This document shows positions 35,099-45,143 of a DNA stretch of 64,000 nt, piece after piece; position 1 is the first letter of the stretch, and every line of letters begins with the position of its first letter. The notes beneath the pieces were generated by a model. It ran no database searches, was not told where the DNA came from, and was given only the letters and a program-made list of their open reading frames with translations. The DNA comes from Bryobacter sp. CoA8 C33 (GTDB lineage Bacteria; Acidobacteriota; Terriglobia; Bryobacterales; Bryobacteraceae): assembly GCA_019931185.1 (NCBI GenBank), contig JAINDK010000018.1:1-64000 (forward strand), in the 5' to 3' direction. The translations under genes were made by a program, and so were the position numbers.

Positions 35099-36181
35099 AT
35101 GCAGGACACCGCCACCGGCTTGAACCGCCGACAATGGTTCGCCTCGACGTTGGCTGCCAGCGCGGCGGCGGCCGCACCGCTGCGTTTGCCGGGGAAGGTG
35201 AGGGTTGCCGTGATTGGCCAGGACGGTCATTTGGGCGAGATCCTGAACCCGCTGCCGCAACTGCCGGATGTGGAGGTAGTGGCGTGTTGCGAATACACGG
35301 AGGCGGGGCTGGCGTCGCTGGCGGCCAAGAAGGGGATGGCGGGGGCGAAGGGGTATCTGAACCAGGAGAAGATGCTTGACGAGGTAAAGCCGGATGTGGT
35401 GGCGGTGGTGAACGATGACGGAGCGCGAGCGAAGGCAGTGCTGGCGGCGCTGCAGCGGGGCATGCACTGCATCGCTGAGAAGCCGCTGGCGATCACGCGG
35501 ATGGACCTCAAGAAGATCAAGCGGGTGGCGCGCGATTCCAAGGGGCGGCTGGGGATGCTGGTGCCTCTGCGCTATGCCGCGCCGTTCCGGGGGCTGAAGC
35601 AGGTGGTGGATTCCGGCGAGATTGGCGAGGTGTTGTTGATGGGCGGGCAGAAGTCGTATAAGCGGGGTATCTCGAGCACTTGGAAGAACCAGCGTGCGAG
35701 CTATGGCAGCACGATGTTGTGGATCGGGCCGCACCTGGTGGATCTGTTTCACTTCACGAGCGGGCTGCGGATGACGGAGGCGTTTTGCTGGCAGGGGAAC
35801 GTGAAGGAGCCGGCGCTAGGGGACCGGGAAAACGTGGTGGGGGCATTGTTCCGGCTGGCGAATGGGGGAATGGCGGAGATGAGAATGGATTACTTGCGGC
35901 CGGATACGGCGCCGACGCATGAGGACGACCGGCTGCGGATTGCGGGGACGAAAGGGATTGTGGAGTACACGGCGGCGACGGGAGTGACGATTTTGTCGGA
36001 TGGGGGCAAGCCGCGCCGGCTGGAAACTCTGCCGGAGGGTGGGCAAATTTTCATGGACTACCTGGATGCGGTGTACAACCGGAAGCCGGGGCAGTTGACG
36101 GTGGAGGAGATTTTCCACGTCAGTGATGCGATTCAGGCGGCCGAGGACAGCTCGCGGACGGGGCATCCGGCGAAAGTTTGA
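35099..36181 (+). CDS. Gfo/Idh/MocA-family oxidoreductase with Tat-like signal
   Basis: The 360-residue protein begins with a twin-arginine-type leader (NRRQWFASTLAASAAAAAPL), so it may be exported already folded with its cofactor. A Rossmann NAD(P)-binding domain follows (VRVAVIGQDGHLGEIL) with the family motif EKPLA at about residues 125-130. The C-terminal Gfo/Idh domain holds substrate-site His residues (GPHLVDLFHF). It probably oxidises a sugar or sugar derivative. A GATAAT -10-like box at 35088-35093 lies 5 bases before the ATG, so the mRNA may have almost no leader. Confidence 0.9.
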   Translation: MQDTATGLNRRQWFASTLAASAAAAAPLRLPGKVRVAVIGQDGHLGEILNPLPQLPDVEVVACCEYTEAGLASLAAKKGMAGAKGYLNQEKMLDEVKPDVVAVVNDDGARAKAVLAALQRGMHCIAEKPLAITRMDLKKIKRVARDSKGRLGMLVPLRYAAPFRGLKQVVDSGEIGEVLLMGGQKSYKRGISSTWKNQRASYGSTMLWIGPHLVDLFHFTSGLRMTEAFCWQGNVKEPALGDRENVVGALFRLANGGMAEMRMDYLRPDTAPTHEDDRLRIAGTKGIVEYTAATGVTILSDGGKPRRLETLPEGGQIFMDYLDAVYNRKPGQLTVEEIFHVSDAIQAAEDSSRTGHPAKV

Positions 36182-36194
36182 TAGCTTGGTAAAC

Positions 36195-36284
36195 GGAGGG
36201 ATGGCCGAGCGGTTTAAGGCACCGGTCTTGAAAACCGTCGTAGGGGAAACTCTACCGTGAGTTCGAATCTCACTCCCTCCGCCA
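36195..36284 (+). tRNA. tRNA-Ser (anticodon UGA)
   Basis: A class II tRNA of 90 bases with encoded CCA. Acceptor GGAGGGA pairs with TCCCTCC, discriminator G. The D-arm is GGCCGAGCGGTTTAAGGC. The anticodon loop CTTGAAA carries TGA at 36229-36231. The long variable arm GTAGGG-GAAA-CTCTAC is diagnostic of Ser, and the T-arm has GTTCGAATC. The outermost anticodon-stem pair is C-T. The convergent beta-propeller gene ends 3 bp downstream. Confidence 0.97.
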
Positions 36285-36287
36285 TCC

Positions 36288-37301
36288 TCAATCCCAATCA
36301 AAACAAATCCAGTGATTGCTGTCGCCGCCGAGGAAGAAGCGGGCGGTCGAGCCGGCCTGTTTGTCGGTGCCTTCGGGATCGAGGCCCATGGTGAGGGGGT
36401 ACCAGCCGCCGCCATTGAGAAGGAGGCTGGGAGAGGTCCAGAGTTCGGGCTGGCTGAGGTCGGGGGTGGAGGTGTAGTAAATGGCGGCGGCAGGCCAGTC
36501 GGGAGTGCAGCAGCTGTAGTTCATCAAGATGAAGTAGCGGTTGAGAGCGGTGTTCCAGTGGATGCTGGGGCCCCAGAAGGATTGAGGGTTGGGGGAGTGC
36601 CAACTTTCGATGGCGGGGAAGAGGGGTGATTGGCGGCCGCCGAGGCCGGGCTCGGACCACTGACCGGCGAAGTATTTGAAGACTTGGCCGGCGGGAGAAT
36701 CGAGATCAGCGAGGGCGATGCGGGCGGCGGAAACACCTTGTTCGGTGGTGTCGCCGCCATAGTGGGTATAGAGGATGTAAAGGTAGAGGCCTTCGCGGTC
36801 GGCGATGGCGCTGAAGTCGCCGGCGCCACCGGCGAAGTAGCGATTGTGTGTCGCGCAGTCAGGCTCGGCGCCGGAGGTGAGAATGGGGCCGAGGTCCTCG
36901 AAGGTCTTACCATCATCATCCGAGCGCAGGGCGCCGATGAGGGGCGCCGAGACGGGATTGCCAAGGCAGTGGAGAAAAACCCCATGGTGATACCAGGCGT
37001 AGAGGGTTCCATCGGGGGCCTTATAGGTAGCCTCGATCCAGAGGGGGGCGCTCTTGTAGCTGTAAAAGCGAACGGCGCGGGTGCTCGAGAGAGAGCCGAG
37101 GTTGGGGCCCTCGCTGCGGACTGGCATGCCATCGGAGTTAAACACGAAGAGCTTGCCGGCGGACCAGTGCGAGGGGCTGTTGGAGTCGGCAATGCCGGGC
37201 CAGCGGAAGAGAGGAGCAGGAATGAGGCGGGCGACCTGACCGGAGGCCACAAAAGAAAATAAGATAGGAACAAGAGTTCGTGCGACGCAAGAAGAGAGCA
37301 C
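36288..37301 (-). CDS. Secreted beta-propeller protein, glycoside-hydrolase-like
   Basis: No firm family is recognised. The 337-residue product has a signal peptide (SSCVARTLVPILFSFVASGQ). The repeated pattern is that of five-bladed propellers such as GH43/GH32-like or DUF4185 proteins: RSDDDGKTFEDLGPIL (an Asp-box-like turn), WIEATYKAPDGTLYAWYHH, GLYLYILYTHYGG, SFWGPSIHWNTALNRYFILMNYSC and AIYYTSTPDLSQPELW. A role in glycan breakdown is plausible but catalytic residues cannot be named. GTG 37301 is chosen to give the signal peptide; the frame is open to 37364. It is divergent from the alcohol dehydrogenase gene. Confidence 0.7.
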   Translation of the reverse strand: MLSSCVARTLVPILFSFVASGQVARLIPAPLFRWPGIADSNSPSHWSAGKLFVFNSDGMPVRSEGPNLGSLSSTRAVRFYSYKSAPLWIEATYKAPDGTLYAWYHHGVFLHCLGNPVSAPLIGALRSDDDGKTFEDLGPILTSGAEPDCATHNRYFAGGAGDFSAIADREGLYLYILYTHYGGDTTEQGVSAARIALADLDSPAGQVFKYFAGQWSEPGLGGRQSPLFPAIESWHSPNPQSFWGPSIHWNTALNRYFILMNYSCCTPDWPAAAIYYTSTPDLSQPELWTSPSLLLNGGGWYPLTMGLDPEGTDKQAGSTARFFLGGDSNHWICFDWD

Positions 37302-37354
37302 TCCTAGCTGTCGCCGCGAGCCCAGTGAAAGGTTACGCAAGTTTAAAAAGCCCA

Positions 37355-38392
37355 ATGAAAGCACTACTGCTGTCCGAATACAAACAACTCTCTCTCACCG
37401 AAATGCCCGTGCCCGTGATTGGGGCCGAGGATGTACTGGTCCAGGTGAAGGCCTGTGGGATCTGCGGGAGCGACATACATGGCTATGACGGCAGCACGGG
37501 GCGGCGGATACCGCCGCTGGTGATGGGGCATGAGGCGGCGGGCGAGATTGTTGAAGTGGGGGCGGCGGTCCGGGGCTGGCAAGTGGGCGATCGGGTGACG
37601 TTCGACTCGACGGTGAGTTGTGGGCGTTGCTATTTCTGCCAGCGCGGGGAGATCAACCTGTGCGAGAACCGGCAGGTGCTGGGTGTGAGTTGTGGAGAGT
37701 ACCGGCGGCATGGCGCGTTCGCCGAGTATGTGACGGTGCCGCAGAACATCCTGTACCGGCTGCCGGAGAATTTTCCCTTTCACTACGCGGCAATGATCGA
37801 GGCGGTATCGATTGCGGTGCACGCGGTGAATTTGACTCCGATGCAGTTGGGGGCTTCGGCGCTGGTGGTGGGCTCGGGGATGATCGGGCTGTTGGTGGTG
37901 CAGACGCTGCGGCTGGCGGGTTGCGGGCAGATCATCGCGGTGGATCTGGAGGACTCCAAGCTGGAGCTGGCCAAACAATTGGGGGCGGATGTGGGTTTGA
38001 ACCCGAAGAGTACCGATGTGGTGAGAGCGGTGCGGGAGTTGACGGGAGGGCGCGGAACCGACGTGGCGCTTGAGGTAGTGGGAGCGGGCAAGCCGATCGA
38101 GACGGCGATCCACGGGGTGAAGAAGGGCGGGACGGTGACGCTGGTGGGTAACATCACGCCGAAGGTGGAGATTCCGCTGCAGGTGGTGGTGAGCCGTCAG
38201 TTGCGGTTGCAGGGTTCGGCGGCGAGTTCGGGAGAGTTTCCGCAGTGCATCGATTTACTGGCGCGGGGGGCGATCCGAGTGGATCCGATCATCACGGCGC
38301 TGGCGCCGCTTGAGGACGGCCCGGGCTGGTTTGAACGGTTGTATGCGAATGAACCGGGATTGATGAAAGTTGTCTTGCAGCCCGGTAGCTGA
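37355..38392 (+). CDS. Zinc-dependent alcohol dehydrogenase (sorbitol/galactitol-phosphate type)
   Basis: The 345-residue medium-chain dehydrogenase has the catalytic zinc site C37, H59, E60 and the structural zinc cysteines C89, C92, C95, C103. The NAD-binding turn is VVGSGMIGLLVV and the coenzyme Asp is in AVDLEDSK, which favours NAD over NADP. The closest groups by pattern are threonine, sorbitol and galactitol-1-phosphate dehydrogenases; the substrate is unknown. It lies upstream of the guanidine operon, separated by 175 bp, so co-regulation is uncertain. Confidence 0.9.
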   Translation: MKALLLSEYKQLSLTEMPVPVIGAEDVLVQVKACGICGSDIHGYDGSTGRRIPPLVMGHEAAGEIVEVGAAVRGWQVGDRVTFDSTVSCGRCYFCQRGEINLCENRQVLGVSCGEYRRHGAFAEYVTVPQNILYRLPENFPFHYAAMIEAVSIAVHAVNLTPMQLGASALVVGSGMIGLLVVQTLRLAGCGQIIAVDLEDSKLELAKQLGADVGLNPKSTDVVRAVRELTGGRGTDVALEVVGAGKPIETAIHGVKKGGTVTLVGNITPKVEIPLQVVVSRQLRLQGSAASSGEFPQCIDLLARGAIRVDPIITALAPLEDGPGWFERLYANEPGLMKVVLQPGS

Positions 38393-38567
38393 TTGTGCGA
38401 CTCTAGACACTAAACTCCATGCCCATGGCCCGGACAAATGAGCGCAAGGTCAGCCTCAGCGTGATGCTGCGGATGACGGCCATGGATGTCTGCTGCGGTC
38501 CGCCCGCCCTGTTTCCGGCAGAAACACACCTCTAAAATTCCGTTCCTCAATTTGGAAAGGAGCGCCC
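38393..38567 (+). promoter_or_regulatory. 175-bp leader before the guanidine operon, possible RNA structure
   Basis: The gap ends in a strong AAAGGAG site. CCATGGCC (38423-38430) can pair with GGCCATGG (38478-38485), enclosing an imperfect hairpin built from GGTCA/TGAC and CAGC/GCTG. A further stem TCTGC/GCAGA lies downstream. Operons of this kind often carry guanidine riboswitches, but I do not see the guanidine-I core (CUAGGGUUCCG, ACACGG), paired ACGR loops of guanidine-II, or a clear guanidine-III match. Confidence 0.35.
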
Positions 38568-39284
38568 ATGGCCTCTGAAACTCTCCTGTTTGAAGAAGAG
38601 TTGCGTGGCGGCGCCAGCTTCGCGCATGTGCTGAAGCGGGGTACCGCAATACGGATCACGGACGTGGAGGGCGGAGCGAATGTGCCCGCCACGTTCTTCA
38701 ATTTCGAGCTCCTGGTCGAGCGCTACAACATGCCGGATACGTTGAAGGCGCAGCACACCGCGCACCTGACGCGGGGCCATTGCTTGTATTCGGACATGGG
38801 GCGCATCCTGTGTTCGATCACCGCGGACACGGTGGGCTGGCATGACCCGATCGGAGCGCATTCGACGGCGGAATCGGTGCGGGCGCGCTTTGGCGAGCAT
38901 AGCTATCAGCAGTACCGCAATGACTGGTATACGTCCACGCGGGAGAATTTCTTGCGGGAACTGGGCAAGTTTGGGATGGACCGCAGAGACCTGCAGGGCC
39001 ATGTGAATTTCTTCTCCAAGGTGCAGGTGGACGAAGCGGGGCGGATACACTTTGTCGCGGGGAATTCGAAGCCGGGAGATTGGGTGGAATTGCGCTCGGA
39101 GATGAACACGCTGGTGATTCTCGACACGAATCCGCATCCGCTCGATCCGAACCCGCGCCATGAACCGAAGCGCGTGCATCTGCGCGTGAGCCGCGTGGAG
39201 GGGCCGGGGCCTGATGATTACTGCCGTAACTTCCGGCCCGAGAACGGGCGCGGATTCGCGAACACGGAAAGGTATTTTCTCTAA
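38568..39284 (+). CDS. cgdA: Carboxyguanidine deiminase subunit (UAAP1, DUF1989)
   Basis: This 238-residue protein was formerly called urea carboxylase-associated protein 1. DUF1989 pairs of this kind have been shown to form carboxyguanidine deiminase (CgdAB), which converts carboxyguanidine to allophanate, releasing ammonia. Family features seen are RGTAIRITDVEGGANVPATFFN, DMGRILCSITADTVGWHDPIG and GHVNFFSKVQVDEAGRI. The second subunit follows after 12 bp, then the carboxylase and allophanate hydrolase. A strong AAAGGAG site precedes the ATG. The symbol follows the published cgdAB naming; the guanidine role is by family and context. Confidence 0.88.
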   Translation: MASETLLFEEELRGGASFAHVLKRGTAIRITDVEGGANVPATFFNFELLVERYNMPDTLKAQHTAHLTRGHCLYSDMGRILCSITADTVGWHDPIGAHSTAESVRARFGEHSYQQYRNDWYTSTRENFLRELGKFGMDRRDLQGHVNFFSKVQVDEAGRIHFVAGNSKPGDWVELRSEMNTLVILDTNPHPLDPNPRHEPKRVHLRVSRVEGPGPDDYCRNFRPENGRGFANTERYFL

Positions 39285-39296
39285 ACGAGGTGCGTC

Positions 39297-39950
39297 ATGA
39301 GTGATCGAATTCTAGTGGAGAGCAAGCTGCGGCTGGAGACGGCGGTATATGACGAGGTGGTGCCGGCCGGGGAGGGCTGGATTCACGAGGTGAAGAAGGG
39401 GCAAAGCTTCCGTATCGTGGATCTCGAAGGGAATCAGGCCGCCGATACGCTGTTCTATAACGCGCGTGATTTCAGCGAGCGGTATTCGGCGTTTGACACG
39501 ATCCAGGGGCAGGGCAGCATCTATTTGACGGCGGGGACGCGGCTGCTCTCGAATCTGGGCAACGAATTGATGACGATCACGGCGGACACTTGCGGGCGGC
39601 ACGATACGCTCGGGGGGGCCTGTGCGGCGGAGTCCAATCAAGTTCGCTATTCCCTCGATAAGCGCCACATGCACAACTGCCGCAACACGTTTCTGATGGC
39701 GCTGGCGAGTTGGGGGATACCGAAGCGGGACATTACCTCGAACGTGAACTTCTTCATGAACGTGCCGGTGACGCCGGCGGGCCAGTTGACGTTTGAAGAC
39801 GGCATCAGCGAGGCGGGCAAGTATGTGGAGATGAAGGCGGCGATGGACGTGGTGGTGGTGATCAGCAATTGTCCGCAATTGAATAATCCTTGCAATGCCT
39901 ACAATCCGACGCCGGTGCGCGTGTTGATCTGGAGCGGCGATGTTCTCTAA
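39297..39950 (+). CDS. cgdB: Carboxyguanidine deiminase subunit (UAAP2, DUF1989)
   Basis: The 217-residue partner of the preceding protein has DUF1989 motifs matching it: [52 protein letters not shown], and [21 protein letters not shown]. Cys and His residues in [12 protein letters not shown] are likely metal or active-site ligands. Its stop lies inside the start of the carboxylase gene (11-base overlap), so the two are translated together. Confidence 0.88.
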   Translation: MSDRILVESKLRLETAVYDEVVPAGEGWIHEVKKGQSFRIVDLEGNQAADTLFYNARDFSERYSAFDTIQGQGSIYLTAGTRLLSNLGNELMTITADTCGRHDTLGGACAAESNQVRYSLDKRHMHNCRNTFLMALASWGIPKRDITSNVNFFMNVPVTPAGQLTFEDGISEAGKYVEMKAAMDVVVVISNCPQLNNPCNAYNPTPVRVLIWSGDVL

Positions 39951-42900
39951 AGTACTGGTTGCGAACCGGGGGGCGATTGCGTGCCGCATTCTGCGGACGC
40001 TCAAGAAGATGGGGATTGCCGGGGTGGCCGTGTACTCGGAGGCCGACCGTCACGCTGCCCATGTGGAGCAGGCCGAGGAAGCGTTTCTGCTGGGGCCGGC
40101 GCCGGCGGCGCAAAGCTATCTGCAAGCCGAACGAATACTTGCCATTGCGCGGGAATGCGGGGCGGAGGCGATTCATCCGGGTTATGGCTTCTTGAGCGAG
40201 AACGCCGGGTTTGCCGATGCCTGCACGGCGGCGGGCATTCAGTTTATCGGCCCGACGGGCGAGCAGATGAGGGCCTTTGGTCTGAAGCACCGGGCGCGCG
40301 AGCTGGCCGTGGGGGCGGGGGTGCCGCTGTTGCCGGGCACAGGATTGCTGGAAGGAGTGAGTGAGGCGCGGCGCGAGGCCGAGCGCATCGGTTATCCGGT
40401 GATGCTGAAGAGCACGGCGGGAGGCGGAGGAATCGGGATGCGGCTGTGCCGCACGGAGGAGGAACTGACTGGGCATTATGCGAGCGTGGAGCGGCTGAGC
40501 CTGGCTAACTTCAAGGATGGGGGGCTTTATCTCGAGAAATACGTTGAGAAGGCGCGGCATATCGAGGTGCAGATTTTTGGGGATGGGCGCGGGAATGTGA
40601 TCGCGCTGGGGGAGCGGGATTGTTCGGTGCAGCGGCGCCATCAGAAGATCATCGAGGAGACGCCGGCGCCGGGGTTGAGCGAGAGCCAGCGGAGCGAGTT
40701 GCTGGCGGTGGCTGAGCGGCTGGGCCGTTCGATCGGCTATGCCTCGGCGGGGACGGTGGAGTTTGTTTTCGATACGGCGAGCGGGCAGTTTTACTTTCTC
40801 GAAGTGAATACGCGGCTGCAGGTGGAGCATGGAGTGACCGAGGAGGTAACGGGCGTCGACTTGGTGGAGTGGATGCTGCTGGCGGCGGCCGGGGAGATGG
40901 GCGATCTTGCGGCGCGGCGTCCGCGGGCCCGGGGTGCGGCGATTCAAGCGCGTTTGTATGCCGAGGATCCGAACCGGCATTTTCAGCCGAGCTCGGGGCT
41001 TCTGACGAACGTGGTGTGGCCGGGAGAGGGTGTGAGGGTGGATGGCTGGGTGAGGCCGGGCGTCGAGGTGACGGCGTTTTATGATCCGCTGCTGGCCAAG
41101 CTGATTGTTTGCGGAGGCACGCGTGAGGAGGCGATCGGAAAGCTGCGGCGAGCACTGCGGGACACGCGGCTTGACGGGATTGAGACGAATCTGCATTATT
41201 TGCGGGAAGTGGTGGCGGGGGAAGAGTTTCGGCGAGGGGATGTCTATACGAAGCTGACGGAGAGATTCGAGTACCGGCCGCGGACCTTCGAAGTGCTGGA
41301 TGGGGGCACGATGACGACGGTGCAGGATCTGCCGGGGAGGCTCGGGTTTTGGGATGTGGGCGTGCCGCCGAGCGGGCCGATGGATGGGTTGAGTTTCCGG
41401 TTGGGGAATGAGCTGCTGGGCAACGAGGCGGGAGCGGCGGGGCTGGAGTGTACGCTGGCGGGGCCGGCGTTGCAGTTTCATTGCGCGGCGCGGATCGCGC
41501 TGTGCGGGGCGCGGATGGAGGCGACGCTTGATGGGCAGAGTGTGCCGTGGTGGACGGTTGTGCCAGTGGCCGCGGGGGCGGTATTGGAGTTGGGTGCGGT
41601 GGAGGGAGCGGGGGCGCGCAGCTACATCCTGTTCGCGGGCGGGCTGGATGTGCCGGAGTATCTGGGGAGCCGCGCGACGTTCACGCTAGGGAATTTTGGT
41701 GGCCATGGGGGGAGGGCCTTGCGCACGGGCGATGTGTTGCATCTGGGCGAGGCGCCGGCGGGGGAGGGGCGAGCGGTGAAGCCGCCGGAGATTGGCACGC
41801 ACTGGGACATCGAAGTGCTCTATGGTCCTCATGGAGCGCCTGACTTCTTCACGCCCGAGGATATCGAGACTTTCTTTGAAACGAACTGGAAGGTGCACTA
41901 CAACTCTTCGCGGACCGGGGTGAGGCTGATCGGGCCGAAGCCGCAATGGGCGCGCAAGGATGGCGGTGAAGCGGGGCTGCATCCATCGAATATCCACGAC
42001 AACGCCTATGCGATTGGGGCGATCGACTTTACCGGCGACATGCCGGTGATTCTGGGGCCGGATGGGCCGAGCCTAGGTGGCTTCGTTTGTCCCGCCACGA
42101 TCACCAGCGCGGAGCTGTGGAAGATTGGGCAGTTGAAGGCAGGGGACACGGTGCGGTTCCACGCCCGTGCCGAGGGCAGCGAGCGGCTGCCAGCCGTGGT
42201 GCATCGCAACGGGGATGTGGTTTACCGGCAGGCGGGAGACCGATATCTGTTGATCGAGTACGGGGAATTGATCCTGGATTTGCCGCTGCGCTTTCGTGTG
42301 CAGGCGGTGTACAACTGGTTTCTCGAGCGCAAGCCCGCCGGGGTGATCGACGTGACACCGGGCATCCGTTCCTTTCAGGTGCATTATGATCCGGAGCGGG
42401 TGTGCCGGGCGGAGTTGATTGCGCTGATTGACCGGGCCGAGGAAGAGGCCGGTCATGACCGCCATGCGGAAGTGGCCTCGCGCGAGGTGTGGTTGCCACT
42501 GAGCTGGGATGATCCGGCGACGCGGTTGGCGATTGAGAAGTACATGCGTTCGGTGCGGCCGGATGCGCCGTGGTGCCCGTCGAATATCGAGTTCATTCGC
42601 CGGATTAATGGTCTGGAATCGATCGAGGATGTTTACCGGATCGTGTTCGAGGCCAGCTATCTGGTGTTGGGGCTGGGCGATGTGTATCTGGGGGCGCCGG
42701 TGGCGACGCCGCTCGATCCGCGGCACCGGCTGGTAACGACGAAATATAATCCGGCCCGGACGTGGACGGCGGAGAACAGCGTGGGCATTGGCGGGGCGTA
42801 TCTTTGCGTGTATGGCATGGAAGGGCCGGGCGGATATCAATTCGTGGGGCGCACGGTGCAGATGTGGAACACGTACCGGACGACGAAGGAATTCGAGCCG

Positions 42901-43434
42901 GGGCATCCCTGGCTTCTGCGGTTCTTTGACCGGATCCGGTTCTTCCCGGTGACGGCGGAGGAACTGGTGCGGCTGCGTGAGGATTTTCCGAATGGCCGCT
43001 ATTCGCTGCGGATTGAGCCGGGGCAATTCCGGTTGAGCGAATATGAGCAGTTTCTGACGTCGATCACGGATTCGACGCGGGAATTTCAGGCGCGGCAGCG
43101 CAGTGCGTTTGCTGCGGAGCGGGCGCGCTGGGCCGAGATGGGAGCCGACCGCGTAGCCGACGATGCCGAGCCGATTGTCGAGGCGGCGCCGGAGATCGTG
43201 GTGCCACCTGGATTCAAGGCCTTGAAGGCATCGAGCGCAGGCAGCGTGTGGAGTATTGAGGCGCGGGAGGGAGACCGGCTGCGGCCGGGGCAGAAGGTGA
43301 TTTTGATTGAAGCGATGAAGATGGAAGTGGCCGTGTCGACGGCCCGGGGCGGGCGGTTGCACTCGTTGCACTGCAAGACCGGGCAGGCGGTGCTGCCAGG
43401 CCAGATTCTGGCAATCTTGCAACCGGAGACATAG
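39940..43434 (+). CDS. Biotin-dependent urea/guanidine carboxylase
   Basis: The 1,164-residue enzyme has, in order, a biotin carboxylase domain (about 1-450, ATP-grasp motif [14 protein letters not shown] and [16 protein letters not shown]), two carboxyltransferase parts related to KipA and KipI ([20 protein letters not shown] from about 450; [20 protein letters not shown] from about 765), and a C-terminal biotin carrier domain with the biotinylated K1127 in EAMKM. It carboxylates urea or guanidine with bicarbonate and ATP. The cgdAB pair next door argues for guanidine as the true substrate; I could not assign the residue said to separate the two activities. Confidence 0.93.
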   Translation: MFSKVLVANRGAIACRILRTLKKMGIAGVAVYSEADRHAAHVEQAEEAFLLGPAPAAQSYLQAERILAIARECGAEAIHPGYGFLSENAGFADACTAAGIQFIGPTGEQMRAFGLKHRARELAVGAGVPLLPGTGLLEGVSEARREAERIGYPVMLKSTAGGGGIGMRLCRTEEELTGHYASVERLSLANFKDGGLYLEKYVEKARHIEVQIFGDGRGNVIALGERDCSVQRRHQKIIEETPAPGLSESQRSELLAVAERLGRSIGYASAGTVEFVFDTASGQFYFLEVNTRLQVEHGVTEEVTGVDLVEWMLLAAAGEMGDLAARRPRARGAAIQARLYAEDPNRHFQPSSGLLTNVVWPGEGVRVDGWVRPGVEVTAFYDPLLAKLIVCGGTREEAIGKLRRALRDTRLDGIETNLHYLREVVAGEEFRRGDVYTKLTERFEYRPRTFEVLDGGTMTTVQDLPGRLGFWDVGVPPSGPMDGLSFRLGNELLGNEAGAAGLECTLAGPALQFHCAARIALCGARMEATLDGQSVPWWTVVPVAAGAVLELGAVEGAGARSYILFAGGLDVPEYLGSRATFTLGNFGGHGGRALRTGDVLHLGEAPAGEGRAVKPPEIGTHWDIEVLYGPHGAPDFFTPEDIETFFETNWKVHYNSSRTGVRLIGPKPQWARKDGGEAGLHPSNIHDNAYAIGAIDFTGDMPVILGPDGPSLGGFVCPATITSAELWKIGQLKAGDTVRFHARAEGSERLPAVVHRNGDVVYRQAGDRYLLIEYGELILDLPLRFRVQAVYNWFLERKPAGVIDVTPGIRSFQVHYDPERVCRAELIALIDRAEEEAGHDRHAEVASREVWLPLSWDDPATRLAIEKYMRSVRPDAPWCPSNIEFIRRINGLESIEDVYRIVFEASYLVLGLGDVYLGAPVATPLDPRHRLVTTKYNPARTWTAENSVGIGGAYLCVYGMEGPGGYQFVGRTVQMWNTYRTTKEFEPGHPWLLRFFDRIRFFPVTAEELVRLREDFPNGRYSLRIEPGQFRLSEYEQFLTSITDSTREFQARQRSAFAAERARWAEMGADRVADDAEPIVEAAPEIVVPPGFKALKASSAGSVWSIEAREGDRLRPGQKVILIEAMKMEVAVSTARGGRLHSLHCKTGQAVLPGQILAILQPET

Positions 43435-43436
43435 GG

Positions 43437-45143
43437 ATGAAGCCAACGGAGGCCGTACGCCGCGCCTATGAGCGCATGAATACCGAGACGAAGCAGCCGG
43501 TATGGATCAGCCGGGTGCCGGAGGAGCAGGCGATGGCGCGGGCCTTCGCGCTGGAAGAGCATCCGGAGGCGGCGGGCGGGCCACTCTATGGGAAGGTCTT
43601 CGCCGTCAAGGACAACATCGATGTGGCGGGACTGCCGACGACAGCGGGTTGTCCCGCGTTTGCCTATACGCCGGAGCAAAGCGCGCCGGTGGTGGGGCTG
43701 CTTGAGGCGGCGGGAGCGATTCTTGTGGGCAAGACGAACATGGATCAGTTCGCGACCGGGCTGGTGGGGACAAGGTCGCCGTATGGAGCCTGCTCCAGTG
43801 TGTTGAATGCCGAGTACATTTCGGGGGGGTCGAGTTCGGGCTCGGCGGTGGCTGTGGCATTGGGGCAGGTGGATTTCGCGCTGGGCACGGATACGGCGGG
43901 CAGTGGGAGAGTGCCGGCGGCGTTCAACGAATTGATTGGGTTGAAGCCGACGCGTGGATTGATCAGCGCCACGGGGGTGGTGCCGGCATGCAGGACGCTG
44001 GACTGTGTGTCGATCTTCACGCGGGAAACCGGCCTGGCGGGCGATGTGTTGTTGGCGGCGGCGAAGCCGGATCCGTCGGATTTTCTCTCGCGCGCGGCGC
44101 AGGGGGCGAAGGGTACAGCTTGGTCGGCGGCGTCGTTCCGGCTGGGTGTGCCGGCGGCCAGCCAGTTGGAGTTTTTTGGTGATGGGGAGGCAGCGAAACT
44201 GTTTGAGGCGAGTGTTGCCCGTTTCAAGCAGCTTGGCGCGAGCGTGGTGGAAATCGATCTAAGTGCGTTCCGGGCGGCGGCGGAGCTGCTTTATAGCGGC
44301 CCGTGGGTGGCGGAGCGGCTTGCGGCGATTGAAGCGTTCGCCGAGCGGCATGAGGCGGATATGAACCCGGTGGTGGCGAAGATTATTCTGGGGGCGCGCC
44401 AATATTCGGCGGTGGATGGGTTCCGGTCGCAGTACCGATTGGCGGAATTGCAGCGCGCGTGTTTGCGGGAATGGGAGGATATGGATTGTTTGCTCTTGCC
44501 GACGACGCCGACGATCTTTACGCATGCGGAGATCGCGGCGGACCCGATCGGACGCAATACGCAACTGGGCTACTACACAAATTTCGTCAACCTGCTCGAT
44601 TTGAGCGCGATCGCGATACCGGCGGGGCGGAGGCCGAACGGGCTGCCGTTCGGAGTGACGCTGACGGCGCCGGCGATGGCGGAGCCGGCGCTTTTGGCGA
44701 CGGCGGAGCGTTTTCTTGGTGGCGTGGGCCGGAGCGTGGTTCCGAGCGGTTTCGTTGAGGTGGCGGTGGTGGGGGCGCATTTGAGCGGAATGCCGTTGAA
44801 CGGGCAACTGACCTCGCGCGGGGCTTATCTGCTTGAGGCTACGCGAACGGCCGCCAGCTACCGGCTTTATGCGTTGGCGAACACGACCCCGCCCAAGCCA
44901 GGGCTAGAGTACGTGCCGGGGTTTGATGGCCCGGGAATCGCCGTGGAGGTTTGGGCGATTCCGGCGGCTGAATTTGGGAGCTTTGTCGCGGCGATCCCCG
45001 CGCCGCTCGGCATGGGCAGTGCGGTGCTGGCTGATGGGCGCGGCGTGAAGTGTTTTATCGCGGAACCGTATGCGCTGCGGAACGCCGAAGACATTACGCG
45101 CTTTGGTGGCTGGCGGGCATTTTTGCAGACGCGCCCGGCTTAG
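43437..45143 (+). CDS. atzF: Allophanate hydrolase
   Basis: The 568-residue enzyme splits allophanate to ammonia and carbon dioxide, the last step of the route. The amidase-signature domain carries K58 (VFAVKDNID), the Ser-rich GGSSSGS (S132-S134) and nucleophile S156 (TDTAGSG). The C-terminal domain (about 440-568, VEVAVVGAHLSGMPLNGQL, LYALANTTPPKPGLEYV) is the AtzF/DUR1-type domain that handles the carboxylated intermediate. The start lies 2 bp after the carboxylase stop. The stop overlaps that of the convergent DUF4126 gene (TTAG). Confidence 0.93.
   Translation: MKPTEAVRRAYERMNTETKQPVWISRVPEEQAMARAFALEEHPEAAGGPLYGKVFAVKDNIDVAGLPTTAGCPAFAYTPEQSAPVVGLLEAAGAILVGKTNMDQFATGLVGTRSPYGACSSVLNAEYISGGSSSGSAVAVALGQVDFALGTDTAGSGRVPAAFNELIGLKPTRGLISATGVVPACRTLDCVSIFTRETGLAGDVLLAAAKPDPSDFLSRAAQGAKGTAWSAASFRLGVPAASQLEFFGDGEAAKLFEASVARFKQLGASVVEIDLSAFRAAAELLYSGPWVAERLAAIEAFAERHEADMNPVVAKIILGARQYSAVDGFRSQYRLAELQRACLREWEDMDCLLLPTTPTIFTHAEIAADPIGRNTQLGYYTNFVNLLDLSAIAIPAGRRPNGLPFGVTLTAPAMAEPALLATAERFLGGVGRSVVPSGFVEVAVVGAHLSGMPLNGQLTSRGAYLLEATRTAASYRLYALANTTPPKPGLEYVPGFDGPGIAVEVWAIPAAEFGSFVAAIPAPLGMGSAVLADGRGVKCFIAEPYALRNAEDITRFGGWRAFLQTRPA

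Noticed and set aside
38430-38480. Guanidine-III-like match (CCGGAC ... GCGC ... GGTCAG)
   Set aside because: Only scattered short matches to the consensus as I recall it; the conserved GGACAAGA part is missing. Kept as an open structured leader, not called.
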